64,000 bases of DNA, taken from an uncultured delta proteobacterium (GTDB lineage: Bacteria; Myxococcota_A; UBA9160; JAFDET01). A program made the position numbers and the translations under genes. This document shows positions 1-6,885 of this stretch, piece after piece. The DNA lies in the NCBI GenBank assembly GCA_947259215.1, contig CAMYLJ010000009.1:1-64000 (forward strand). Direction: 5' to 3'. The first letter of the stretch is position 1. Each line of letters opens with the position of its first letter. Under the pieces are notes generated by a model. That model was given only the letters and a program-made list of their open reading frames with translations. It did not search any database and was not told the origin of the DNA.

Positions 1-10
1 TTCGAAATCC

Positions 11-55
11 TGGAGCACGAGACCGGATTCGAACCGGCGACCCCCACGTTGGCAA
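11..55 (-). repeat. 3' fragment of tRNA-Gly (att copy 1)
   Basis: These 45 bases are identical to the last 45 bases (CCA end through the anticodon loop) of the complete tRNA-Gly at 18676-18751. The 5' half of the tRNA is absent, so this is not a functional tRNA. It is read as an attachment-site remnant left by integration at the tRNA 3' end. The ten bases below it match the flank of copy 2, which suggests that another island of the same family continues left of the window. Confidence 0.9.
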
Positions 56-78
56 AGGGTCGGAAGCGCAAGAAATGA
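55..78 (+). pseudogene. Detached integrase C-terminal codons at left end of island A
   Basis: Read in the frame used by the integrase at 17451-18740, the bases after the att core encode a basic tail KGRKRKK followed by TGA. The same peptide is encoded at 5638-5661 with different synonymous codons for Gly and one Lys. It is interpreted as the natural 3' end of an integrase gene separated from its body by integration. No integrase body remains in island A. Confidence 0.6.
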
Positions 79-141
79 CGCGTACTTGCGTCTCGTCGCT
101 TGCGAGGGTCTGCGAGCGGCAGCGCAGCGGGGCACGGAGGG

Positions 142-165
142 CGTCTCCGCGTCTCCATGCGTCTC
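142..165 (+). repeat. Phased CGTCTC repeats, left arm of island A
   Basis: Three copies of CGTCTC start at 142, 150 and 160, beginning 87 bases beyond the att core that ends at 55. The same triplet with the same 8- and 10-base spacing lies 87 bases beyond the core of copy 3. By position these are candidate arm-type integrase binding sites; binding is inferred. Confidence 0.55.
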
Positions 166-245
166 CTCCACAGGGGGAGTGATGGGGGCGGTGCAAACGC
201 CCCAACGAGCGGTGACAAGGCTACAATGCCGACGGAGGTGAGAGC

Positions 246-1001
246 TTGATCAGCGAAGGCACACCGGCGCCCGTGTTCACGCTGAAGGACCAGTTCGGCC
301 GCGAGATCTCGCTTTCTGACTTCCGGAATCGCCAGCACGTCCTGTTGCTCTTCTACCCGCTCGACTGGACGCCCACCTGAAGCCAGGAAGTGCCCGGCGT
401 CGAGGCGCTCCTGCCGCGCTTCCGGGCCGCCCACACCCAGGTCCTGGGTGTCAGCATCGACAGCATCCACTGCCACGCCAGCTGGGCACGCGATCTCGGG
501 GGCATCTCCTTCCCGCTGCTGGCCGACTTCCAGCCGAAGGGGGCGGTGGCCCAGTCCTACGGGGTTTACCTGGCTGCTGCTGGGATCACGGACCGGGCCA
601 CGGTCCTGATCGACAGCGGTGGCAGCGTCCGCCACGCGTCGTCCGTGACGCCCGCTGGCCAGCGGGACATCGAGGAGCTGGCCGCCCTGTGCGAGCAGAT
701 GGATCGCGAGGCGGGGACGCCCACACAGCCCGCACCCGAGCCGCGGGGCCTCGGCTCCGACGCGGTGCTCTACGTGAGGAGTCACTGCGGATTCTCGCGG
801 CGGGCCCGGGTGGCCGTGGACAACGTGCACGCCCGCGGTCTCGCGGTGAGGAGCGCCAGCGACGACCCGCAGGCCCTGGACGCGCTGCGCGCCGCGAGCG
901 GCACCGAGACGGCGCCGTGCCTGGTGATCGACGGCGAGCCGCTATCCGAGTCCGACATGATCGTGCGCACCCTGGCCGAGCGCCTGGCGCCCATTCGCTG
1001 A
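246..1001 (+). CDS. Peroxiredoxin-glutaredoxin fusion, predicted selenoprotein
   Basis: A TTG start at 246 follows a good ribosome site (GGAGGTG, 234-240). The frame gives 251 residues if the in-frame TGA at 378-380 is read as selenocysteine. That TGA is residue 45, exactly the peroxidatic position of the peroxiredoxin motif PxxxTxxC (here PLDWTPTU). The thioredoxin-like fold continues undisturbed after it, with Cys76 and the usual active-site region Arg near 117. Residues about 170-251 form a glutaredoxin-like domain with a CGFS motif (Cys181). The predicted role is reduction of peroxides, with the fused domain possibly acting as reductant. A hairpin at 384-413 fits a bacterial SECIS. The first gene of island A, it lies 68 bases before a methyltransferase gene. 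The alternative is a gene broken by a nonsense mutation, which is less likely because frame and motifs are intact on both sides. Confidence 0.8.
384..413 (+). promoter_or_regulatory. Candidate bacterial SECIS hairpin
   Basis: Just after the in-frame TGA (378-380), CAGGA (384-388) pairs with TCCTG (409-413) and GTGCC (390-394) pairs with GGCGC (404-408), with one bulged A at 389. The nine-base apical loop (395-403) starts about 15 bases after the TGA and has G at its second position. Bacterial SECIS elements lie within the coding sequence directly downstream of UGA with a loop at about this distance and are recognised by SelB. Folding was done by eye. Confidence 0.6.
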
Positions 1002-1069
1002 ATCATCGGGTCCGACGCGGGCCGCCCGTAGCCTGCCGGCAGCAACCCCAAGAGAAGGGATCTCTCAGC

Positions 1070-1681
1070 ATGGAACTCCGCGCGCGACTCCGCGGCCGCA
1101 CGCTCGACTGGATGATGCGGCAGATGAACGACCTGCGGCCCGAGGTCCTGGAGAGGGCCGAGGGCGACGTGCTCGAGGTGGGCTTCGGCACCGGCCTCAA
1201 CGTCCCCTTCTACCCCCCTGGAACGAAGAAGCTGGTCGGGCTCGACCCGAATCCCGCCGACGGGCTCCCAGCGCTGGAGGAGCGCGTCCGCGCCGCAACG
1301 TTCGGGGTGGAGCGGTGCGCCCTGCGCGCCGACGGCATGCTTCCCTTCGATGCCGGGCGGTTCGACACGGTCGTCACCACCTGGACCCTGTGCTCGATCG
1401 CGGACCACCGCCGCGCGCTCGACGAGATGCGCCGGGTTCTCAGGCCGGGCGGCCGCTATCTCTTCATCGAGCATGGCCGTGCGTCCGCGGAGCGGACGGC
1501 GCGCTGGCAGGATCGAGTGAACCCTCTCTGGAGGCGCCTCACGGGTGGCTGCAACATGAACCGCCCGATCGACCTCATCGTACAAGAAGGCGGGTTCGAG
1601 CTCGAAAGGCTGGCCCGCTTCCGTCACACGGGCCCTGGGCTGCTGGCCCACATGTACCGGGGTGTGGCGAAAGCCGTCTGA
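1070..1681 (+). CDS. Class I SAM-dependent methyltransferase
   Basis: 203 residues, ATG start with AGAAGGGA upstream. Motif I is VLEVGFGTGLN at residues about 35-45, followed by an acidic motif II (GLDPNP) and the post-motif LRPGGRYLFIEHG. The C-terminal part (GGCNMNRPID) resembles the small METTL7/UbiE-like methyltransferases; human METTL7 proteins methylate thiols. The substrate here is unknown. Its position directly after a selenocysteine/thiol peroxidase makes a thiol or selenol substrate an idea worth testing, but this is inference only. Confidence 0.8.
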   Translation: MELRARLRGRTLDWMMRQMNDLRPEVLERAEGDVLEVGFGTGLNVPFYPPGTKKLVGLDPNPADGLPALEERVRAATFGVERCALRADGMLPFDAGRFDTVVTTWTLCSIADHRRALDEMRRVLRPGGRYLFIEHGRASAERTARWQDRVNPLWRRLTGGCNMNRPIDLIVQEGGFELERLARFRHTGPGLLAHMYRGVAKAV

Positions 1682-1709
1682 CGGCGGGCCGCATCCGCGC
1701 CTGCACACC

Positions 1710-2324
1710 CTACCGGCGATCCTTCTCCCTTTTCAGCCGCAATCGGTCCACCCGAAGTGGGTCCTGGGCCTGGAGCCTGAGGAATGGCTCGATCTGCGCG
1801 GGAGCGCGGAAGGAGACCCCCGACGCCCCGTTCTCGATGACCAGGGGCTCTTCGAGCAGGATCTCGAACGTCCGGGTCACCACCTCTGCGTGCACGTGCT
1901 GCGCTCCGTCGAGCTGCATCTGGACGCGGTAGGTCCCGGGCTCGAGCCTTCCGAGCGGAACGAGATAGCTGCGCCTCGAGGGGATGCAGAGACGCCCCAG
2001 GAGCCCGGAGGACCAGTCGCCGTCCAGCGGAACGGGGGCGTCCACGGGCGGATAGGCGCACTCCTTCTTCATTCGCTCGAGGAGGGCAATGAGCTCCCGC
2101 ACCGAAGCGTCCGAGATGGCTCCCGCGTAGCGCCGGACGTGGCCAGTGGCCGCGTCGGCTCCGAGGTCGAAGGTCAACCGGCCACTGCATTCCCCCTCGT
2201 GGCAGCGGGCGCAGGTCGTCCCGAACGCAACGGAGGATGCCAGCGAGGGCCCGTCGCCGGCCGCGACGACCGGCGCTACCAGGGATACGGGGACGAGTGC
2301 CCACTTCAGGAGTCTGGATGTCAC
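1710..2324 (-). CDS. Secreted protein with a single CxxCH haem-type motif
   Basis: 204 residues from GTG at 2324, chosen because AGAGAAG lies about ten bases upstream and the following residues form a signal peptide (hydrophobic stretch ending near VVAAGD). Mature residues 36-40 read CARCH, the haem c attachment motif, followed by ECSGRL. No second haem motif is seen. The rest is not a family I recognise. It is likely a periplasmic monohaem cytochrome-like protein. It converges on the methyltransferase gene with 28 bases between, and its 5' end abuts the att-side sequences of island A. Confidence 0.65.
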   Translation of the reverse strand: MTSRLLKWALVPVSLVAPVVAAGDGPSLASSVAFGTTCARCHEGECSGRLTFDLGADAATGHVRRYAGAISDASVRELIALLERMKKECAYPPVDAPVPLDGDWSSGLLGRLCIPSRRSYLVPLGRLEPGTYRVQMQLDGAQHVHAEVVTRTFEILLEEPLVIENGASGVSFRAPAQIEPFLRLQAQDPLRVDRLRLKREKDRR

Positions 2325-2345
2325 ACGCAACGTTCTTCTCTCGGA

Positions 2346-2361
2346 CGTCTCTATACATCTC
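2346..2361 (+). repeat. Phased CGTCTC repeats, right arm of island A
   Basis: CGTCTC at 2346 and CATCTC at 2356 are ten bases apart, 85 bases before the att core at 2431. The stretch 2343-2430 is nearly identical to 18588-18675, which places the same repeats 85 bases before the tRNA end. Homology to the integrase-gene end starts at about 2343 and does not extend upstream. A candidate arm-type integrase site. Confidence 0.55.
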
Positions 2362-2387
2362 CGACAACCGAGCGCGATCCCGACAAC

Positions 2388-2420
2388 GAAAACGCCCCCG
2401 GCGCAACTGGCCGAGGGCGC
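2388..2420 (-). terminator. Duplicated tRNA-Gly terminator
   Basis: On the minus strand GCGCCCTCGGC pairs with GCCGGGGGCG, followed by TTTTCG. The same structure follows the complete tRNA-Gly at 18631-18665, so it was carried along with the att fragment. It probably still terminates minus-strand transcription. Confidence 0.6.
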
Positions 2421-2430
2421 TTCGAAATCC

Positions 2431-2479
2431 TGGAGCACGAGACCGGATTCGAACCGGCGACCCCCACGTTGGCAACGTG
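2431..2479 (-). repeat. 3' fragment of tRNA-Gly (att copy 2)
   Basis: 49 bases identical to the 3' part of the tRNA at 18676-18751, extending four bases further into the anticodon stem than copies 1 and 3. It forms the junction between island A and island C. The flank below resembles the flank of the complete tRNA; the flank above is of a different type. Confidence 0.9.
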
Positions 2480-2932
2480 CGTAAAGGGCCTGAAAACACT
2501 GAGGATTCCAGCTAGCGTGCCGCAGGAAGCCGCACCAAGCCGCAGTTGCGTGCCCATTTGGGCACGCGGTGGGCACGCAAGCGCCCGGGCTGCACACGGG
2601 TCGCAATCACGCCCGGCCGCAGATGCCGCCCCTGGGGGCTCCGGGACGGGCGAACTCGCGAAGGCCCGATGCTCGACCGGCGCATCAGATTCTTAGAACG
2701 AGAGGCCATCCCGCTCGTGGCGGGCTGAGCCCGGAGCGCGCCGACGGGATTCCCGGCAGCTGGGCTGCGGGCCCCGCGCAGCCGTGGAGCAGCCCGGCGG
2801 CAAGGTACGGCCCGCGGGTGGCTCGCGTGATCACCGAACCCTTTAGCGCGGATCCGGTCCTACCGAGACGTAGGGATCGGGTGTAAAAAGCTACGCCCTT
2901 GCCCCAGACCCTCTCCCCCCAAGGAGGTCGCC
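2480..2932. other. Non-coding left end of island C
   Basis: No convincing gene is seen in these 453 bases. Just after the att core there are two GGGCACGC repeats (2560-2578), and the last bases hold the ribosome site (AAGGAGG) of the next gene. The rest is GC-rich without recognisable content. Confidence 0.5.
2560..2578 (+). repeat. GGGCACGC repeats, left arm of island C
   Basis: Two copies of GGGCACGC start at 2560 and 2571, 11 bases apart and 85 bases beyond the att core. A matching pair with the same spacing is at 5408-5426, near the other end of island C. They differ from the CGTCTC arms of islands A and B, which suggests that a different integrase moved island C. Confidence 0.5.
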
Positions 2933-4120
2933 ATGCTCCGATCCATCCGACTTTCCCAGGCCCTGCCGGTGCTCCTCACCCTCGCGCTCCTGGTCCCGGC
3001 CGTCGCCGGCGCCAAGGAGGAATCGAAGATCCAGATCCCGCTCCTAGGGAGCGGCGGCGGCGGCAAGGGCAAGGGCAAGGGCCCTCGCGCGAACGTGCGC
3101 ACCCACCTGCAGGGCACCAAGGTCGACCTGCAGCTCAAGGTCGTCGGCGTCTCCCCGAACACCGAGTACGTGCTCCTGTGCAAGGAGGACGAGAGCGCGA
3201 CCGAGTCGGCGGAGCTGGTGCGCTTCACCACCCGCTCGAACGGCAAGGCCAACGTCACTCAGAATCTCGCCAAGACCGACGACGTGAATGCGCCGGAGGA
3301 TCCGCGCGGGAAGTTCCTGGTGCTCGCGGACGCCGCCGACCCCGCGGTGGAGGTCCTCTCCGGCTGGCTCTACGGCGACCCGGCCGACGACCCGGCCAAG
3401 ACCAAGGTGAAGGAGCAGACCGCCCTCGCCGCGGACGTGACCAGCGCCCCCTCGGGAGGCGTCCACGCCCGCTACCGGATGCTTCCCAACGGAAACGGCA
3501 GCCTCTCGCTGGACATGAGGGGCGTGCCCGCCGGCGACTACGAGGCCTTCGTCGGCGGCCTCATGGTCGCAACCCTGACGCCGAACTCCGGCGGAAACGC
3601 CAAGGCGCACTTCCAGACCAAGCCGATCAAGGGCAAGTCGGGCAAGGCGAAGCCCCACAAGAAGAAGGCGGACCTCAGCTTCGATCCGCGGCGCAAGCTG
3701 GTCGAGCTGAAGCTCAGCGACGGCACGCCGATGTTCGCGGGCCCGATGATCGCCCAGATCGAGGGCCTGAACGCCTGCACCGAGACCTCGGCCGCAAGCC
3801 CCCTGACCGGCCCCAGCGGCTCCGGCACGGCCGCACTCGAGGTAGAGAGCGATTGCGAGACCGCGTTCGACGTAATGGTGATGGACGTGCTCGCAGGCTC
3901 CTACGACCTCTACGTGGACGGCTCTCTGGTGGGCACCTTCGCGGTCGCCGACGATGGCGCGGGCACGGGCTCGGGAGGCCTGCGGTTCGACCCCACGCCC
4001 GACGACGTCGCCGAGGGGCTCCTCGACTTCCCCGTCGGGACGGGCTCGCTCGTCAAGGTCTTCAGCGCGGGGGCCAACCCGGCGGTCGACGCCCCGGTGC
4101 TCTCCGGAACCCTGATGTAG
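2933..4120 (+). CDS. Secreted protein with three related internal modules
   Basis: 395 residues with a strong ribosome site (AAGGAGG) seven bases before the ATG. A signal peptide ends near VAGA (residue 26), then comes a Gly/Lys linker (GGGGKGKGKG). Three modules of roughly 100 residues follow the same plan: a strand-rich part containing SPNTEYVL, VPAGDYEAFVGG or VLAGSYDLYVDG, then a short linker, then a closing strand pair such as KFLVLADAADPAVEVLSG or SLVKVFSAGANPAVDAPVLSG. This looks like internal duplication of a beta-sandwich unit. No enzyme motif is visible. It is probably an extracellular or periplasmic structural or binding protein of unknown function. Confidence 0.75.
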   Translation: MLRSIRLSQALPVLLTLALLVPAVAGAKEESKIQIPLLGSGGGGKGKGKGPRANVRTHLQGTKVDLQLKVVGVSPNTEYVLLCKEDESATESAELVRFTTRSNGKANVTQNLAKTDDVNAPEDPRGKFLVLADAADPAVEVLSGWLYGDPADDPAKTKVKEQTALAADVTSAPSGGVHARYRMLPNGNGSLSLDMRGVPAGDYEAFVGGLMVATLTPNSGGNAKAHFQTKPIKGKSGKAKPHKKKADLSFDPRRKLVELKLSDGTPMFAGPMIAQIEGLNACTETSAASPLTGPSGSGTAALEVESDCETAFDVMVMDVLAGSYDLYVDGSLVGTFAVADDGAGTGSGGLRFDPTPDDVAEGLLDFPVGTGSLVKVFSAGANPAVDAPVLSGTLM

Positions 4121-4175
4121 GTTCGTCGAATCAAGAGACGCCGGCGGCGCCCCAGGGCGAGATCGGGCGCGGATG

Positions 4176-4211
4176 CCCGCCCCGCGGCCGCCAGCGCGAC
4201 CGCGGGGCGGG
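4176..4211. terminator. Strong hairpin between convergent genes
   Basis: CCCGCCCCGCGG (4176-4187) and CCGCGGGGCGGG (4200-4211) are perfect complements around a 12-base loop. It lies between the stop codons of the genes at 2933-4120 and 4236-4994. No T-run follows on either side, so it may stop RNA polymerase only with Rho or protect 3' ends. Confidence 0.55.
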
Positions 4212-4235
4212 TCCGCACCGCGGGCCCGAGGCTGG

Positions 4236-4994
4236 CTAATCGAGCGAGCCGTCAACCTGGCAGGCGTCACCCACGCCGTCCCCGTCGCTGTCGAGCTGGT
4301 CGGGCTTCGCCGCATCGGGGCAGTTGTCGCAGGCGTCTCCGACGCCGTCCCCGTCGCCGTCCGCTTGGTCTGCATTCGCCACATCGGGGCAGTTGTCGCA
4401 GCGCTCGCCCACGCCGTCGCCGTCCGGGTCCGCCTCCGGCCGCAGATCGGCCACGTCCACCGCCAACATGGCCGTCGGGCCGGCCACCGGGAGGTCCGTG
4501 TCGGAGGCGCTCCGGTCGACCGCCACTGCGCCGTCATTCAGGATGAGCGGCTCGCAGGACGTCGGGGCGAAGGCCGGCTCCTTGTGTCCGCGACCGGGGC
4601 TCTGGCGAGTCTCGAAGGTGACGAGGAGCGTCGCGTCGGTATCGGCGGGAAGATCGCAGGCAATCTTCGTGGCGCCCTTGCCGGGCTTCTTGCTGGCGCG
4701 CTCCACGCGCACGCCGCCGACACAGGCCATCGCGATGTCTTCGACCGCTACGTTCGTCCACTCGGCCGGGAGCGTATCGAGGATGGTCACCTCCGGACCT
4801 CCCTCCGAGACGTACGTGAGGATGAACGCGTAGGTCGTGGTCTGGATATCCTTCACCTGGATCGGGTTGAGATTGTCCGCAGCGGTCGTGTCGGTCAGCA
4901 CCTTCTCCAAAGTGGCGGCGCTGGCGGGTGCGACTGCGACGCCGAGCATCGCGGCCAGCAGCAGATAGGAGGCAGGAGTCCTGAATCGTCGCAT
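4236..4994 (-). CDS. Secreted protein with thrombospondin type 3 calcium repeats
   Basis: 252 residues, ATG at 4994 with GGAGG upstream. A signal peptide ends near APASA (residues 24-28). Residues about 30-190 form an extracellular-type domain with paired cysteines, with no family recognised. The C-terminal 50 residues hold tandem repeats of the type [14 protein letters not shown], the thrombospondin type 3 pattern that binds Ca2+ through aspartates. The protein ends with the last repeat, so no sorting anchor is seen. It converges on the other secreted protein of island C. It is likely exported and calcium-stabilised; its role is unknown. Confidence 0.8.
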   Translation of the reverse strand: MRRFRTPASYLLLAAMLGVAVAPASAATLEKVLTDTTAADNLNPIQVKDIQTTTYAFILTYVSEGGPEVTILDTLPAEWTNVAVEDIAMACVGGVRVERASKKPGKGATKIACDLPADTDATLLVTFETRQSPGRGHKEPAFAPTSCEPLILNDGAVAVDRSASDTDLPVAGPTAMLAVDVADLRPEADPDGDGVGERCDNCPDVANADQADGDGDGVGDACDNCPDAAKPDQLDSDGDGVGDACQVDGSLD

Positions 4995-5407
4995 GGGGGT
5001 CCCTCCATCGCGGAGCCTCCCGCCCTCGAAAGGGCAAAGACGGCTCCACTCGGGTCTACCCCCCGTCCCGGTGCCCTCGCTTCGGCGAGTACGACCCCCT
5101 GAACTGTGTCGAACCTCACCGTCCATGCGGTCGCAACCGAGTCTCTGGCGGTCGATAAGCTCATCTCAGTGCAGCACGAGGGCAAGCTGGCTGGACTGGT
5201 CAGCAAGGGACGTCAGCGACTTCGGGCGGCGCGGGAGCTTGGCGCCGTGCTGGCTAACCCGAGCTCTCCCAAAACTCTCGTCGCGACGCGCGCGTCGGGC
5301 TCCCCGTAGATAACTGTCGCGCCAGAGATCGGGGCCTCGTTCTCGGACCCGGCCGCCTCACAGCCATGCTGCGGAAACGACCCTCACGCGCGCCCGCGTC
5401 CCCCTTC

Positions 5408-5426
5408 GGGCACGCAGTGGGCACGC
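5408..5426 (+). repeat. GGGCACGC repeats, right arm of island C
   Basis: GGGCACGC copies start at 5408 and 5419, 11 bases apart, in the same orientation as the pair at 2560-2578. The shared pair at both ends supports treating 2480-5593 as one inserted unit. Confidence 0.5.
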
Positions 5427-5556
5427 ACGGACACGCAGCGGCGGGATGTCATCGAATCAGCAGGGGCTGCCGGCGTAACCCCGCGACACCGTTGCGATCG
5501 GCTACTGCGTTTTGGACGCGCGACCCCCACGTAGCCACGTGACCCGGAAATGCGTC

Positions 5557-5585
5557 GCCCCGACCACGGAAGTCATGGCCGGGGC
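5557..5585 (-). terminator. Hairpin beside att copy 3
   Basis: GCCCCGACCA (5557-5566) pairs with TGGCCGGGGC (5576-5585), allowing one G-U pair on the minus strand. It occupies the position that the tRNA terminator holds beside copy 2 but has a different sequence and no following T-run. It is probably the 3' signal brought in by island C. Confidence 0.4.
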
Positions 5586-5593
5586 AAGGGAAA

Positions 5594-5638
5594 TGGAGCA
5601 CGAGACCGGATTCGAACCGGCGACCCCCACGTTGGCAA
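5594..5638 (-). repeat. 3' fragment of tRNA-Gly (att copy 3)
   Basis: 45 bases identical to the 3' part of the complete tRNA-Gly, ending in the anticodon loop. It is the junction between island C and island B, and with the tRNA at 18676-18751 it brackets the island that still has an integrase. Confidence 0.9.
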
Positions 5639-5661
5639 AGGGCCGGAAACGCAAGAAATGA
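5638..5661 (+). pseudogene. Detached integrase C-terminal codons at left end of island B
   Basis: Joining this point to the integrase frame at 18720, as would occur on excision, continues the protein as KGRKRKK and then TGA. The integrated gene instead reads ATWRSTS from tRNA antisense. The same peptide at 55-78 differs only at synonymous positions. This is therefore probably the real 3' end of the integrase gene at 17451-18740. Confidence 0.65.
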
Positions 5662-5944
5662 CGCCTGCTTGCGGCTCCGGGCCTGCGAGCGCCTGCCGGC
5701 GGCGGCGCAGCGGGGCACCGAGGACGTCTCCGCGTCTCTATACGTCTCCTACACAGAATCGCGTCAACGCTCCGAAGACGCGGGCCCCACGTGAGCTCGT
5801 GGAGGTCCCGCGGCGCCCCGATCCGTCCCCGGGCTCGGATTCACGCGGCCCGCCTGTCGGCGGGAACCGAATCGTGAGCCCTCGACCGCACGTCGGTGGA
5901 GATCGCGCCTACCCACCACCGGTTCGGTCCGAGGGGCTCCGCCC
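5639..5944. other. Left end of island B, non-coding
   Basis: Apart from the integrase-tail codons and the CGTCTC arm, no gene is supported here. The first 110 bases resemble those after att copy 1; the rest has no recognised content. Confidence 0.5.
5725..5748 (+). repeat. Phased CGTCTC repeats, left arm of island B
   Basis: CGTCTC at 5725, 5733 and 5743, with the same spacing and the same distance from the core as at 142-165. Candidate arm-type sites for the integrase of this island. Confidence 0.55.
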
Positions 5945-6601
5945 CTATCGATCGCGACGACGTCCGATCATGGCGAGCCCGGCGAGCCCGAATCCCAGCA
6001 GGCTCACGGTCCCGGGCTCGGGGACGAGGGAGAGGTTCGAGCTGACATTCGACGCACTCTGTGCAGCGTCGGCCAGCCCGATGTCCATTCGCATGGTGAG
6101 CGAGCCGACCGAGTTGCTGATGGATGTCTGCACGCTGTCGCTGAAGGTGCCCGTCTGGCCCAGAGACGACCCGGTGTCGAAGCCCATGCCGAATTCCTGG
6201 TTCGCGGAGTCGCCCCAGGATCTGAAGTTGAGGCTGCCTCCGGTGCCCCCCGAGACCGCGAGCATCGCGGTGGGGAGGTTCGCGCTGAAATCCGTGTCCG
6301 TGAGCAGGATGCTGACTCCCCCGCCCGAGATTGTCGTGGCACTCGACAGGTTCAACTGGAGCTCGGGAGACGAGGCGCTGCCGAGGACGGGCTTGCTCTG
6401 GCCGCTCACCTGTACGCTGATTCCACCGAGGCTTCCGGAGAACCCGATGATCCCGGGAATGCCATTGTTGTCCATCGGCCCCTGGTCCTGGATCGTGATG
6501 TCGGTGGCGCCGTCGTCCAGCTTCATCATGAACGATGCGTCCGCAGCTCCCGATCCGAGTACGACCACGAGAGCAAGTCCCAGCCCGCTGAATCGACGCA
6601 T
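5945..6601 (-). CDS. PEP-CTERM sorted exported protein
   Basis: 218 residues, ATG at 6601 with AAGGAG upstream. It has an N-terminal signal peptide (MRRFSGLGLALVVVLGSG) and a Ser/Gly/Thr-rich, low-cysteine body. The C-terminus is VPEPGTVSLLGFG, a hydrophobic helix and the basic end RRRDR, the PEP-CTERM tripartite signal. Such proteins are processed and sorted by an exosortase (EpsH family) in exopolysaccharide-producing Gram-negatives. No exosortase is in the window, so it must be elsewhere if the signal is used. The body function is unknown. Confidence 0.85.
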   Translation of the reverse strand: MRRFSGLGLALVVVLGSGAADASFMMKLDDGATDITIQDQGPMDNNGIPGIIGFSGSLGGISVQVSGQSKPVLGSASSPELQLNLSSATTISGGGVSILLTDTDFSANLPTAMLAVSGGTGGSLNFRSWGDSANQEFGMGFDTGSSLGQTGTFSDSVQTSISNSVGSLTMRMDIGLADAAQSASNVSSNLSLVPEPGTVSLLGFGLAGLAMIGRRRDR

Positions 6602-6885
6602 TGATGCCTCTCCTTGCCGCGCTGCCCAGCGCAATGATGCGGTGGCGGTTACGGGTGTACGTGGGAGCACGCGACGCGATGTGTCCCGGGATGCGGCCGG
6701 AGCCGGCCAGATTGGCAGAGCGCGGACACCCCGGTGGGGACGGGATCCGTGGCCGGAGTGGTTCTTGGCAGAAAGCGGATACGGCGGCGGCCAGTCACCT
6801 GGCAGCGCCAGCCCCGGCCTGGTGCGCAAGTGCGGATCGTGGACGCGGCACCGGGTCCGCGGCTCCTCGTCGGGGCTCGGCCCGC

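Larger units (their letters stand above)
4995..5593. other. Non-coding right end of island C
   Basis: No supported gene is seen. A 67-codon frame at 5106-5309 lacks similarity and a clear ribosome site. The region contains the GGGCACGC pair at 5408-5426, a degenerate piece resembling the tRNA-Gly anticodon arm at 5521-5541, and a hairpin at 5557-5585. It has the look of a decayed element end. Confidence 0.5.

Noticed and set aside
390-1001. Peroxiredoxin gene starting at 390 as a short 203-residue protein
   Set aside because: This start would omit the conserved N-terminal strand and the whole active site, which are encoded in frame upstream from 246 across the TGA.
5106-5309. 67-codon plus-strand frame
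   Set aside because: No recognised similarity, no ribosome site, low-complexity end; treated as chance.
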